Origin: an uncultured Candidatus Altimarinota bacterium
Lineage (GTDB): Bacteria > Patescibacteriota > Gracilibacteria > BD1-5 > JAGOOR01
NCBI GenBank assembly: GCA_937924685.1
Contig: CALEVN010000002.1
Coordinates: 1-20,686, forward strand
Direction of reading: 5' to 3'
Length of the DNA: 20,686 nt
Shown here: positions 1-8,665 of the stretch, piece by piece
Numbering within the stretch: position 1 is the first letter of the stretch
Layout: every line of letters begins with the position of its first letter
Made by a program: the position numbers and the translations under genes
Notes under the pieces: generated by a model
The model's input: the letters and a program-made list of their open reading frames with translations, nothing else
What the model was told of the DNA's origin: nothing
Databases searched by the model: none

Positions 1-15
1 CCGATCTTTATATTT

Positions 16-45
16 TTGACATAAAAATATATGTTTTAATATAAT
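16..45 (+). promoter_or_regulatory. Consensus sigma-70-type promoter of the radical SAM operon
   Basis: A perfect -35 hexamer TTGACA (16-21) and a perfect -10 hexamer TATAAT (40-45) are separated by 18 bp in AT-rich sequence. Transcription should start near 52, leaving about 15 nt before the ATG at 67, with no clear Shine-Dalgarno sequence. It is the best promoter match in the window and suggests that the three-gene operon begins here rather than continuing from the left. Confidence 0.8.
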
Positions 46-66
46 ATAAATTATTTACTGAAAAGT

Positions 67-1632
67 ATGGCGCAAAATATAGAAAAACAATTTACTGAGG
101 CGTTTGCTAATTTTCAAGACGAGTTATCAGTATTACAAATTCTACAAAGTAGTGTTGGCTGCGCTAATTCTTGTGAAATGTGTTCACAATGAGCTTCTTC
201 TTGAATTACCCGAATTACTAGAGATAGCATGGTGCAAATATTTTCCGGCTTAAAAAGATTAAGAAAAAATGTGAATCCATGACTATGAGAAAGACGTTTT
301 CATAAACCGTGAATAATTTTTCCTTACCTAGATACTGATGTCGGTTCTGATCCTAATCTAGATCTAATTATTAAGTCTTTGTGAAGAGATTTTTGTTGCA
401 AGACTCGTATATCAACTGTCTGATTTTCCAGACATAATGAATGATTGCAAAAAATGCACCATAGGATTGCCAATGAGTTAGGTCAGTACATAGAAGGTTT
501 TCGTATATCCATAACTCCTTATACTGAAAATTTTTATTCGGAAGAATATCCACAAGATATTGCGAATCTTCTTGATTTATATTTGCCCGTTATTGAATCT
601 CAGTGAGTTGGTAGAGATATATTTGCTTGCGAATTAAGATTTCCGCCTTTTGTTCAGAACTCGGAAGTAATTACATGATTTTTTTGAGATAGATTTTTTA
701 TTCGTTCATGAAATTATCTTTTTATAGCTGATTCTTGAAATATATCTATTACAAATAATGAAATTGTTGGCATGGACAGGTGAACGGTTCAATTTAAGGA
801 ACCGATGATAACAGGTAAAATATATTTATTTGATGGCTTATCAGATTTGTCTATAGAAGATATTTTATTGCGCCAAAATTATACTCATTGAAACTTATGT
901 AAGGCAACAAATATTGATGGAGAAGTTTATGCTGTTAACCCTCTTTTTCAGATTGATGGCCATTTTCAAGCGATACATTTTTTCCCAAAAACCAATACAA
1001 GAAATAAATCCGGAGTTATAGATAGTAGAAGACCATTTTTAAATGCTATGATAGATTATAAAACCTGAAGGCAGGTTTCATGAAAAGCAAAATTAGTAAA
1101 TGGTGATATAGATGATTTTTTATCCTTTCTTCGTTCTTATATTAGTATAAATGCTTGAACAAAAGAATTAAGAGATTTTTGGGGAAAAGAAATATTGCCA
1201 GTTATTTATGTTATAGCTCGAATAATTAAGTTGTCTCGTCTTGCTGACGATATGTTTTTTGATCCAAAATTTGTTGTGGATACTTGACACATAGTAAATC
1301 AAGGTAGGGCAAGGCATATTTTTAGATGATTGATATCTAAGTCAGATGAGCCTTTAACAATCAATGAGATGAAGTGATATGCTATGGAAAATAGTATTGG
1401 TAGTGCAAGAGGTGCAGTATATCGTCTTGCGCCTATACCACTTAACTCGGGCTGAATCCGAAATATAATTCGAGCAAAAAGTGGACTTATTTTATCTTGA
1501 CTACATCATAAATGACTTCAGCCAATTCCAGAAAAGACTCATTTTGTACCTATTGATATCGAGAGGACATTTTTCCCTAAAAGAGATATTATTTCGAATT
1601 TTGGGATTCCTTGATTGTCTAAGCATGGTTAA
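67..1632 (+). CDS. Radical SAM domain protein, function unknown
   Basis: With TGA as Gly this reads as 521 residues from ATG 67 to TAA 1630-1632. About 25 glycines are TGA codons, so the standard code leaves no usable ORF. C32, C36 and C39 form the CX3CX2C motif that binds the [4Fe-4S] cluster in radical SAM enzymes (GCANSCEMCSQG). Downstream, FPYLDTDVGSDP (about residues 87-98) and ISITPYTENF (about 150-160) look like later strands of the partial TIM barrel. The C-terminal 250 residues match no family I know, and I see no further Cys cluster. No signal peptide or membrane segment is evident. The next gene starts 2 nt after the stop, so it is the first gene of an operon with an ATP-grasp ligase and a Nudix hydrolase. 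Those partners suggest modification of a peptide, amino acid or nucleotide-linked metabolite. The radical SAM call is fairly firm; the substrate is unknown. Confidence 0.75.
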
Positions 1633-1634
1633 AT

Positions 1635-3044
1635 ATGAAATTTGAACAAAAATGCCATATATTGAATGACAGGATTAAAGAAACAAAAAAGCGTGAAAAA
1701 TTATGTTTTGTATTATGTGATAAGTTTTGAAGCGCTTTAAGAAATAGTATAAATATAATTCCAGATATCAGACCAGATATAATAATTGCAGAGAGATGAG
1801 GGTATTTTACAAAAAGTGATTTTATACTAGAAGAATGAGGCGTTATAGGTGATACTCATTACTGTACGTGAAAAGATTGAATTAATTGAGAACTTATCAA
1901 ACGTGCAGAAAATCAAAGAGTTAAATTTTTTTCGTGGACACCTAAACAGCAATTGTTAAATATTGGAGAATTTCTTTGTCCTGAGTCATCAGCTCGTGAT
2001 TTTATCGAAGATAAGACTAACCTAAAATTTATACTATCAAATGCAGGGATTGATGTTGAGGCTTTTACTTTAAGACACGATAACTTTGAATCTACGGACT
2101 GTATATCAGAATTTCAATTACTGGCGGAAAAATACTGACTTCCTTTTGTTATGCAATGAACATCAAAATGATGAGATGGTACTATTATTGTGAGAACTGT
2201 AGAAGACTTTGAGAAAAGAATAGGACTGGTAGGTAAAATTCGTATATCAGAATTCTGTAACAAACAATATAGCTCAATTTACGCATGCACTATTCCATCT
2301 AATGAAAAACATGCCGATGCTAAAGTGGTTATGGATCGCCCAGCATTTAAAGTTGTTGGGGTTTCTTCACATGGTATTCCTGAGGTTCTTGGGGGTGGAT
2401 GTAATTGGTGACAGGTACCAAATATAGACCCATGAGAAACGATACAAAATGTCAAAAAAATATGAGTATATCTATCGAAAAAATTCTGATATAAATGATC
2501 TTTTGTTTTAGAGTGATTTTTTATAAATGGCAGGTTTGTTTTTAACGAATTAAATGCGAGACTTGGATGAGGTAATGAAGTTTCAGGATTTAATCAAGTT
2601 CGGCACTGAGAAATACCAATACAGGCTATTCATTATGCCTTACAACTCGGCATATATTGCCATGACTTGCTCGATGAACATGAATTTCATCAAAAACATT
2701 TTGATACATCTAGAGGTTGATGTTTTTATTTCAAATTATTGGGTAAGAATAGAGCTGATTTCCGTGTTGGAAGTCTTAATAATGGTACATATTCTTTCCA
2801 GAGTAATTTAATTCATATGAGTGATGAAATTGACCCACATAAAGTAGGGATTGAGGATAAGGGTTTTGTAATTTCTAATTTACCGCGAACATCAACATTA
2901 TGTAGGGGAGACTCTCATATATGTATGGTGGAAGGAATATCGCATCCCGCAGATGAGCTAATAACTTGACCTCGAGACGTAAATGGTCTCGTATTGCAAA
3001 TATCTGATTTGGTTTATAATTCTCTTGTATATGAACAAAGATAA
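1635..3044 (+). CDS. ATP-grasp domain carboxylate-amine ligase-like protein
   Basis: The gene reads as 469 residues with TGA as Gly. The ATP-grasp signature is clear. LPFVMQGTSKGGDGTI (about 169-184) is the glycine-rich loop with its Lys, SFVLEGFFINGRFVFNELNAR lies at about 289-309, and ELNARLGGGNEVSG (305-318) holds the metal-binding Glu305 and Asn307 plus Arg309. The family activates a carboxylate as acyl-phosphate and joins it to an amine or thiol. The N-terminal 160 residues would be the preATP-grasp fold but are not recognisable. Several loop glycines are TGA, so standard-code gene calling yields only fragments. It starts 2 nt after the radical SAM stop and overlaps the Nudix gene by 14 nt, implying translational coupling. 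It could be a RiPP-type ligase or act on a small metabolite; no substrate can be assigned. Confidence 0.75.
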
Positions 3045-3489
3045 GATAGAAACATATCCCCATCCAGAAGATTGAGCTGAGGTTAAAAAAACTTGGTCAT
3101 GTAAAGCTCTTATATTTGAAAAAAGAGGCGCAGTAATTCATATTCTTTTAGTCCCAAATGAACATGATGGGCACTGGAGTATCCCATGAGGTTCTATGAA
3201 AGAATGAGAGGATGTATTTGAAACACTTTTAAGAGAATGCAGGGAAGAATTGGAATCTCCAAAATTTGAGATAACTCAACATCAAGAATTTATTTCTACT
3301 GAAGAAATCTTTAAATCTCCAAAAGATCAAAAATGGAGACATAAAGTTTACATGTGGTACTTATGTTCAACCGAAAATAAAGCTGATTGGGGTAAGTGAC
3401 ATTTCGTACCTCTCCTGGAAGCACTAGAAAAGGTAAAAGAATTCGAAAGGAAAGTACTGGAGGATATAGTAGATTCGGAAAAAGAGTAA
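3031..3489 (+). CDS. Nudix hydrolase
   Basis: This 152-residue protein uses ATG 3031, inside the end of the ATP-grasp gene, and ends at TAA 3487-3489. The Nudix box is complete at residues 54-74: Gly54, five residues, Glu60, seven residues, then RECREEL (Gly54, Glu60, Arg68, Glu69, Glu72, Glu73), fitting GX5EX7REUXEE. SIPGG just before it is the usual lead-in. Nudix enzymes hydrolyse nucleoside diphosphates linked to another moiety. In this operon it could process a nucleotide cofactor, remove a nucleotidylated by-product or clean up damaged nucleotides; the sequence does not decide. TGA encodes Gly53 of the lead-in and Gly59 within the box, so a standard-code reading would destroy the motif. 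Its end is 10 bp from the convergent cdd1 gene, and I see no terminator between them. Confidence 0.85.
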
Positions 3490-3499
3490 TCCTCCTAGC

Positions 3500-3766
3500 C
3501 TATTTTCTCTCCTTCCAATTCCACCACTTGAGGAGTTCTGGATCACGCTTCTCGGAAGGACTATCGGCGAAGTAGACGGCGCAACGAAAAGTATAGAGCA
3601 TACATCTATCCTGTATACTGCCTCGGTAGGCATTATGCAAATCATATAATTCCTCGGGGTCTCGACCACGTAAATCCTCTACTTTTGTAATACCCAAATT
3701 CACTAAATCTTGAGCGATAGTTTTTCAGACTCAGGGGATTTGGAGGAGGGGATTACGAGTGGTCAT
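3500..3766 (-). CDS. Cdd1-like helix-hairpin-helix protein
   Basis: The protein has 88 residues from ATG 3766-3764 to TAG 3502-3500. The N-terminus LLQIPGVGKTIAQDLVNLGI is a helix-hairpin-helix DNA-binding motif; two of its glycines are TGA. The rest, including EDLRGRDPEELYD, DRCMLYTFRCAVYFA and the ending PELLKWWNWK, matches the short 'pathogenicity locus' Cdd1 family as I know it. The biochemical role of that family is poorly defined; non-specific DNA binding is the usual inference. Its start overlaps the end of the toxin gene by 14 nt, so it appears co-transcribed and translationally coupled as a third gene of the toxin-antitoxin operon. Its 5' end is repeated upstream of the antitoxin at 4345-4379. 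Confidence 0.8.
3714..3748. repeat. Direct repeat copy A, 5' end of cdd1
   Basis: A 35-nt stretch is repeated at 4345-4379 with 2 mismatches and in the same orientation. This copy encodes the LLQIPGVGKTIA start of the Cdd1 protein. Confidence 0.8.
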
Positions 3767-3995
3767 CGATGGCTATTATATAGAGTGTATCTCATTCACG
3801 ATCACAGATGGCTCGGTATTGTTTATTGATACGAAAATACCAGACATTATCTGATTTTGGTTCACGAATTTTGAGAGAGGCATTTTCATAGAGTCCAGCG
3901 AGGATATATGCTTTTGCTTTTTGGAACTGTTTCTCGAGTCATCTCTTTTTGAGATAACCAACGTCTCGTTCTGAAATAAGTATTTTAGTAATCAT
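3753..3995 (-). CDS. RelE/ParE-superfamily toxin
   Basis: This 80-residue protein starts at ATG 3995-3993 and ends at TAA. Its body shows the compact layout of RelE-superfamily toxins: an N-terminal helical part (KQFQKAKAYILAGLYENASL), then a beta-sheet with VWYFRINKQYRAICDREG and the ending YIIAIDDHS. Basic and aromatic residues in the RIxxxYR strand and the terminal Asp-His resemble RelE/YoeB/HigB-type ribosome-dependent mRNA interferases. I cannot assign catalytic residues with certainty. Two TGA-Gly codons hide the gene under the standard code. It lies 62 bp downstream of a PhD/YefM antitoxin, the expected order, and overlaps cdd1 by 14 nt. A ParE-like gyrase inhibitor is an alternative. 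Confidence 0.75.
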
Positions 3996-4057
3996 ATAAT
4001 CATTCTATAGTCCTATTCATACTTTTAGAGCGTTCAAAACAGTAAAAATATTGACAA

Positions 4058-4288
4058 TTATAAGTCCCGAAAAGCACTTTTTGGGAGTTTTCTTGATTCT
4101 CGGATATTGCTCTGAGTTTTTTTGGAAAGTTCAGATATACTTACTTGTCCAAATTCAGGAAAATCTTCATAAGCCACCATGATAACACGAGGTTTACCAT
4201 GTTTTGTGATGGTAATAGGTGCACGCATAGCCCCATCCATCAGTGCTCAGAAATTATTTTGTGCTTCGACAGAAGTGATTGTTTTCAT
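4058..4288 (-). CDS. PhD/YefM-family antitoxin
   Basis: This 76-residue protein begins MKTITSVEAQNNFGALMD, the DNA-binding start typical of PhD/YefM antitoxins. It is followed by the family strand PITITKHGKPRVIMVAYEDF (about residues 23-42) and a polar C-terminal tail that would wrap the toxin. Gly14 is TGA, so a standard-code start would fall later and cut off the DNA-binding N-terminus; ATG 4288-4286 restores it. Members neutralise a RelE/YoeB-like toxin and repress their own operon, often through a palindrome at the promoter. Here a -10 element lies 7 nt upstream within tagctattatagctatt, which could serve as an operator. It is the first gene of antitoxin-toxin-cdd1. Confidence 0.85.
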
Positions 4289-4295
4289 AGTAGCT

Positions 4296-4323
4296 ATTAT
4301 AGCTATTTTTATCCAAGTTCAAA
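4296..4323 (-). promoter_or_regulatory. Promoter of the toxin-antitoxin operon
   Basis: On the minus strand TATAAT (4301-4296) is preceded by TTTGAA (4323-4318) with a 16-bp spacer. The -10 ends 7 nt before the antitoxin ATG, so transcription would start at or next to the start codon and the mRNA would be leaderless or nearly so. The repeated TAGCTAT around the -10 is a plausible antitoxin binding site. Confidence 0.55.
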
Positions 4324-4344
4324 TCTTCTTTATTTGGTATATTT

Positions 4345-4379
4345 GCGATAGTTTTTCAGATTCAGGGGATTTGTAGGAG
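4345..4379. repeat. Direct repeat copy B, remnant of a cdd1 5' end
   Basis: This 35-nt copy matches 3714-3748 with 2 mismatches and lies upstream of the antitoxin promoter. Read on the minus strand it still encodes LLQIPGIGKTIA, but no ATG precedes it in frame and the similarity stops at both ends. It looks like a fragment left by duplication or insertion of the toxin-antitoxin cassette at a cdd1 locus. Confidence 0.75.
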
Positions 4380-4383
4380 AGAG

Positions 4384-4827
4384 CTATACTTTTGGTATCA
4401 ATATTTCATTATTAACAAGCTTATTTATTTCTTTGATAAATTTATTTCTCGATTGTCTATATTGTAATAATTGTAGCAGGTAAAACATGATAGAAAGTAA
4501 AAACATAGAAAACCAAAAATCTAAAACTCCTAAAATATCGCCATTAGTTATATATATTCACATTATTAGCGGAATTAGTGGAAAAATAATAGACCAGTTG
4601 CTTACTTTAAAATCGATAACAGTTCTCTCATCTAGTAAGAATATGCAAGCCTTTACTCAAACGTATTGCCTAAAAATATTGTGTACATTTATGACGATAC
4701 TTCTTGAATCAGCTAAGATCATGCTATAGTCTGAATTTTTTGTTTTTCAATCCTGAAAAAGTGAATTCATAACCGTTTGCACATCTAAAACATTTAAATT
4801 TTCACTATATTTTGGATAAAACCCCAT
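4384..4827 (-). CDS. Small two-TM membrane protein, function unknown
   Basis: Reading TGA as Gly gives 147 residues from ATG 4827-4825 to TAG 4386-4384. The first 85 residues are soluble (MGFYPKYSENLNVLDVQTVM...). Two hydrophobic stretches follow, WSIIFPLIPLIMGIYIT and LDFWFSMFLLSIMFYLLQLL, then a basic tail QYRQSRNKFIKEINK. The cytosolic half has the feel of a small PH-like or DUF domain with a two-helix anchor, but I do not recognise the family. It starts 7 bp after the PNPase stop, so it is probably the last gene of the pnp transcript. Three TGA codons hide it from standard gene calling. Whether it relates to RNA turnover is unknown; membrane attachment is inferred from hydrophobicity only. 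Confidence 0.65.
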
Positions 4828-4834
4828 ATATTTT

Positions 4835-6982
4835 TTAAATCTTCTGCAATCCGATTCGTCCTTTTTCGTTATCGACTTGGATGACTTTTACGTGGACTTT
4901 ATCTCCTGTATTCACGACGTCCTCGACGCGAGCAATTCGTTTATCAGAGAGTTTGCTTATGTGGATCATACCAGATTTGCCACCACCGATTTCGACGATA
5001 GCTCCGACACCTTCGAGGATTTTCACCACCTCACCATCGAATTCTTGACCGACTTCGATTTCACGGACGATATTTTCGATAGCTTTTTTCGCACCTTCAC
5101 CAGCTTCTTTGCTTGGGCCAGTGATGACGACTGTTCCATCATCTTCGATAGAGATTTCTACGCCGAAGTATTTCTGCATGTCTTGGATAGTTTCACCACC
5201 TTTACCGATGACCATACCGATTTTCTCTGGATTGATCTTCATAGAGATGAGAGCAGGAGCGTGTTTAGAGACTTCTGCACGAGGTTTGTCGATAGATTTG
5301 AGCATGCCCTGGAGGATAAAATCACGAGAGCCTTTTGCTTGCTCGAATACTTCACGGACGATAGCGAGGGTGAGACCGTCAATCTTTGTATCCATCTGGA
5401 GGGCTGTGATACCTTTTCTTGTTCCAGCTACCTTGAAATCCATATCACCGAGGAAATCCTCTTGTGCCTGGATATCTGAGAGGATGACATATTTACCAGT
5501 TTCATCGTCGAAGACCATACCCATAGCGACACCTGAGACAGGAGCCGTGATAGGGACACCAGCGTCCATGAGGGCGAGTGTCGATCCACAGACTGAGCCC
5601 ATTGAGCTCGAACCATTACACGTGTGGACTTCTGAGACGACACGGACTGTGTAACCAAATTCTTCTACCTTTGGAAGGACAGGGATGAGGGCTTTTTCAG
5701 CGAGATTTCCATGACCGACTTCACGACGACCGACACCACGCATAGCACGGACTTCACCGACTGAATAAGGAGGGAAGTTGTAGTGGTGCATGTAGCGACG
5801 CTCATATTCTGGGTACATTCCCTCGACGAGTTCATTATCGAGTGGTCCACCGAGAGTTGCGATAGAGAGGACCGATGTGACACCACGACGGAAGTGACCT
5901 GAACCGTGTGTGAGAGGGAGGAGACCAACTTCTGTATTGATAGGACGTACTTCGTCACCTTTTCGGCCATCGAGACGACGACCTTTTTCGAGGACGTTTT
6001 TTCGCATGATTTTTTTCACGTACTTGTAGACGAGTTCTCCGATTTCGTTTCCATTGAGTTCTTCAGTATCTTCTGTGTAGCCGAGTGTAGTTTTTGTTTC
6101 TTCGATGAGGTGCTCGAGAGCGTGGTGAAAGTCGATTTTACCGATATTGTAGAGTGCTTCGATTTTCTCTGGGGAGAGTGTAGCGAAGACTTTTTCTTCG
6201 AGACCAGCGATACCAGCCTTGATATCGAGATCCATTTTTGTAATTGGGTATTTCGCATTTACTGTTGCGACGAAATCTTTCTGCGCTGCTGAGAGATCAG
6301 CGAGGACTTTCTGAGCGTATTCAAAACCACGCATCACCATCTCTTCTGATGCTTCTTTTCCGCCCATTTCGACCATTGTGATAATCGATGATGTACCAGC
6401 CACAGTGAGCTCGTAGAGAGCGTTATTGATTTCTTCAAATGTAGGGTCAAAGATCATCCCACCATCTTCCATAACAGCGAGACGAACACCAGACACAGCG
6501 TCTTCAAATTGGTGAATACCAGCGAGCTGGAGAGCAATACTCGCACCAGTTATACCCCAGACACCGAAATCTTGCTTGCCAGTTGCAGAGTAAATCGTTG
6601 GGATAATCTGAACTTCGTTTGTTGTGCCTTTTGGGAACATCGGACGAATAGGTCGGTCGATGAGACGAGAGTTGAGGATAGCGCTTGTCGCAGGACGAGC
6701 TTCACGCTTATTAAAACGTCCACCACCGATATGACCAGTAGAGTAAAAACGCTCTTGATAGTCAACTGAGAGAGGGAAGAAGTCTGCTCCTGGTTTACCT
6801 TTCTTTGATACACCTGCAGTAGTGAGGAGGACATGACCGAGAGAATCTTTGATGGTAACTGCACCATCGATGAGGAGGGCAAATGTACCAGTTTCAAACG
6901 TATAAGTCTTACCAGCGATAGTATAAGACTTTGAAATCGGAGTAATCTCTCCGACATTGTTGTCGCGAATACCTGAAATCAT
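4835..6982 (-). CDS. pnp: Polyribonucleotide nucleotidyltransferase (PNPase)
   Basis: This 715-residue protein is close to the usual length of about 700. It has two RNase PH domains linked by a helical region. The second begins near GRRLDGRKGDEVRPI (about residue 335) and contains THGSGHFRRG and the conserved CNGSSSMGSVCG block. A KH domain (IGMVIGKGGETI, about 587-598) and a C-terminal S1 domain (about 645-715) follow. PNPase degrades RNA 3' to 5' by phosphorolysis as a trimer in the cytosol. The gene contains no TGA codon although it is very glycine-rich, unlike most neighbours, which suggests selection for other Gly codons in a highly expressed gene. It starts at ATG 6982-6980, about 110 nt downstream of a possible promoter; a structured leader would fit the autoregulation known for pnp elsewhere but is not shown here. 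A small membrane-protein gene follows after 7 bp. Confidence 0.97.
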   Translation of the reverse strand: MISGIRDNNVGEITPISKSYTIAGKTYTFETGTFALLIDGAVTIKDSLGHVLLTTAGVSKKGKPGADFFPLSVDYQERFYSTGHIGGGRFNKREARPATSAILNSRLIDRPIRPMFPKGTTNEVQIIPTIYSATGKQDFGVWGITGASIALQLAGIHQFEDAVSGVRLAVMEDGGMIFDPTFEEINNALYELTVAGTSSIITMVEMGGKEASEEMVMRGFEYAQKVLADLSAAQKDFVATVNAKYPITKMDLDIKAGIAGLEEKVFATLSPEKIEALYNIGKIDFHHALEHLIEETKTTLGYTEDTEELNGNEIGELVYKYVKKIMRKNVLEKGRRLDGRKGDEVRPINTEVGLLPLTHGSGHFRRGVTSVLSIATLGGPLDNELVEGMYPEYERRYMHHYNFPPYSVGEVRAMRGVGRREVGHGNLAEKALIPVLPKVEEFGYTVRVVSEVHTCNGSSSMGSVCGSTLALMDAGVPITAPVSGVAMGMVFDDETGKYVILSDIQAQEDFLGDMDFKVAGTRKGITALQMDTKIDGLTLAIVREVFEQAKGSRDFILQGMLKSIDKPRAEVSKHAPALISMKINPEKIGMVIGKGGETIQDMQKYFGVEISIEDDGTVVITGPSKEAGEGAKKAIENIVREIEVGQEFDGEVVKILEGVGAIVEIGGGKSGMIHISKLSDKRIARVEDVVNTGDKVHVKVIQVDNEKGRIGLQKI

Positions 6983-7093
6983 AGGAAAAAATTGAGAAAA
7001 TAAGCGCTTCAGAGGAAGAGCCTAGACTTACGCCATAACTGAAATCTATCAGCTATCGAGCAAATCCAGAGAGTCTTCTCTTGAAACCTGCTA

Positions 7094-7099
7094 ATTATA
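7094..7099 (-). promoter_or_regulatory. Possible -10 element for pnp
   Basis: On the minus strand the sequence is TATAAT; any -35 (about 7117-7122) is weak. It would give a pnp leader of about 105 nt across 6983-7087, which has a small AGAG/CTCT hairpin near 7066-7080 but no obvious larger fold. It shares the pnp-7145 intergenic region with the divergent promoter. Confidence 0.35.
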
Positions 7100-7109
7100 G
7101 GGATTTTTC

Positions 7110-7138
7110 TTGAAAAAGAAAATAATGTAAGGTAAACT
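7110..7138 (+). promoter_or_regulatory. Promoter for the 7145-8660 operon, leaderless geometry
   Basis: TTGAAA (7110-7115), a 17-bp spacer and TAAACT (7133-7138) form a good promoter. Only 6 nt separate the -10 from ATG 7145, so the expected +1 is the A of the start codon. Confidence 0.6.
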
Positions 7139-7144
7139 AGCTCT

Positions 7145-7465
7145 ATGTACGAAAAAATTATTAACCTTATTATCCGAATTAATGCAGATGTAACGCTCTC
7201 TGATGCTGCGAAAAATGCCATTGTAGAACTCGTAGAGACGTGCACCACTGAAAAAGAAGTTATCGAGATGGAGAAACTTCTTGATATGTACGCAGCTCAT
7301 ACTGAGAAAATCGTTGAAACTGCACTTGCTCGAAAAACACCCGAAGAATTAAAAGATATCAATAATGCCATGTCCCGTATGACTAAAGGAGCAAGAAGTA
7401 CTATCGAGAATTTTGTTTGTAAGAATGATAAGGCTGACGCTCAAGATGTAATTTTATCTTTTTAG
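7145..7465 (+). CDS. Small helical protein, unknown function
   Basis: This 106-residue protein runs from ATG 7145 to TAG 7463-7465 and contains no TGA. It appears almost entirely alpha-helical and charged (MYEKIINLIIRINADVTLSD..., EKEVIEMEKLLDMYAAHTEK, TPEELKDINNAMSRM), with no signal peptide or membrane segment. I do not recognise a family. It is the first gene of a two-gene operon: the next ATG follows its stop after one base. The predicted promoter places the transcription start on the ATG. Small helical proteins paired with a larger one can be adaptors or chaperones, but nothing in the sequence shows this. Confidence 0.7.
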   Translation: MYEKIINLIIRINADVTLSDAAKNAIVELVETCTTEKEVIEMEKLLDMYAAHTEKIVETALARKTPEELKDINNAMSRMTKGARSTIENFVCKNDKADAQDVILSF

Positions 7466-7466
7466 T

Positions 7467-8660
7467 ATGGTAGAAAAAGTACAATCTACTCCTGAAGATA
7501 TTGTTCCAGTAGAAAATATTCAAAACGTCGAGAAAAAGCCTTGATTTTTCCGGAGGGCATTTCGAGAAGTAACTGGCGGTATCACGAATCTCATAAAATG
7601 AGTGGATAGAGTTATTACACACATACCTCTGGTTGGTGAAGTTTACGGTGCTGCAAAATGAATAGCTCGAGGCGTATGGAGAGCTACAGAGCATGTCCCA
7701 TTTCTGAAGGATATAAATGCATGAATACGGAAAGAGTCGGCTTATATTCATAAAAAAATAGAATTTACCCCATCTGAAGGTCAGAGTATAAAAAGTACAG
7801 AAAATACACTTCTGAGTTGACTCCAAGAGGTTAGAAACAATGTGATCAGAGATATGCCCGAGTCTGAAATAAAAAAAGATTTAATCAGTTGTTACAATGA
7901 GGTTATTTCTCATATTAAGGCTTGAACTTTATCTCCAGAAGTATTTAATAAATTATCTGCTCAATATCCTCAGTTTCGAGAGATGTTTGATAAATATATG
8001 GCTAAAGCTGATACTATCAAAACGGGTAAAGAAAACATACACATAGATGATCTTATTTCAGAAAGTAAAAAACTCCAAGAGAGACTTGTGCAGCTAGGGG
8101 GTGATAAAAATATTCCTGAAAAAACAGAAATAGACGAGAAAAAATATGATGCTTTTCGTAAAAAATTTCCTTCATTACCAGCCTTTGACATGATGAAAGA
8201 CAATAGTGAACTCTATGCAATTCTTCAAAATATGTACTTTGGGCGACAATCTCAGCCAGACCTTAAAAATCCTCTTGTGCATGACTTCATACAAAAGACC
8301 ATCGTGCTTACTTTGGCCTGAAATGATGATCCAAAAAAATATGAAGAAGCATATAAGGATCACTATAATTTTGTTAGTCAGAAATCTCGTGATATAGCTG
8401 CTGCTTTTCAATTCAATGATTTTGAGAATGCTTATCTAGAAAAAGCCCTCAATGAACGAGAACGAATCAATAGACTCCCTCCAGAATTGCCTCATCAATA
8501 CTCTGGATCAGATTATGGAGCAAATAAGTTTTTTGATTCTTTGCATGCTATTGCTTTCCCAGAAACAAGGGAAAAGAGGGTGCAGAAAGGTCAGGCGCTT
8601 GAGAAAGCTCGAACATCATATCGAGGAACAACACTCAGTATTTTTCAGGGTGGGCACTAA
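7467..8660 (+). CDS. Hypothetical protein, 397 residues
   Basis: With TGA as Gly the frame is open from ATG 7467 to TAA 8658-8660. The N-terminus is basic and amphipathic with small-residue-rich segments (FFRRAFREVTGGITNLIKG, HIPLVGEVYGAAKGIARGVW, about residues 27-70) that could associate with a membrane. There is no cleavable signal peptide or clear transmembrane helix. The remaining 330 residues are polar and helical, with paired-helix stretches (LISESKKLQERLVQLGGDKN, NAYLEKALNERERINRL), and the C-terminus ends TTLSIFQGGH. I recognise no family or catalytic motif. It is co-transcribed with the small helical gene upstream, 1 bp away. Its end lies 5 bp from the tRNA-Thr on the other strand, so any readthrough would be antisense to the tRNA. 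It could be a lineage-specific structural or surface-related protein; confidence in the gene is much higher than in any role. Confidence 0.7.
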
Positions 8661-8665
8661 TTATT

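Noticed and set aside
1..3489. Widespread frameshifts or pseudogenes in the first operon
   Set aside because: All interruptions are TGA codons without frame changes, and reading them as Gly restores complete motifs in all three proteins.
4877..5479. 200-residue open frame on the plus strand inside pnp
   Set aside because: It is antisense to the fully conserved PNPase frame, is Asp/Phe-rich as expected of a shadow frame, and resembles no family.
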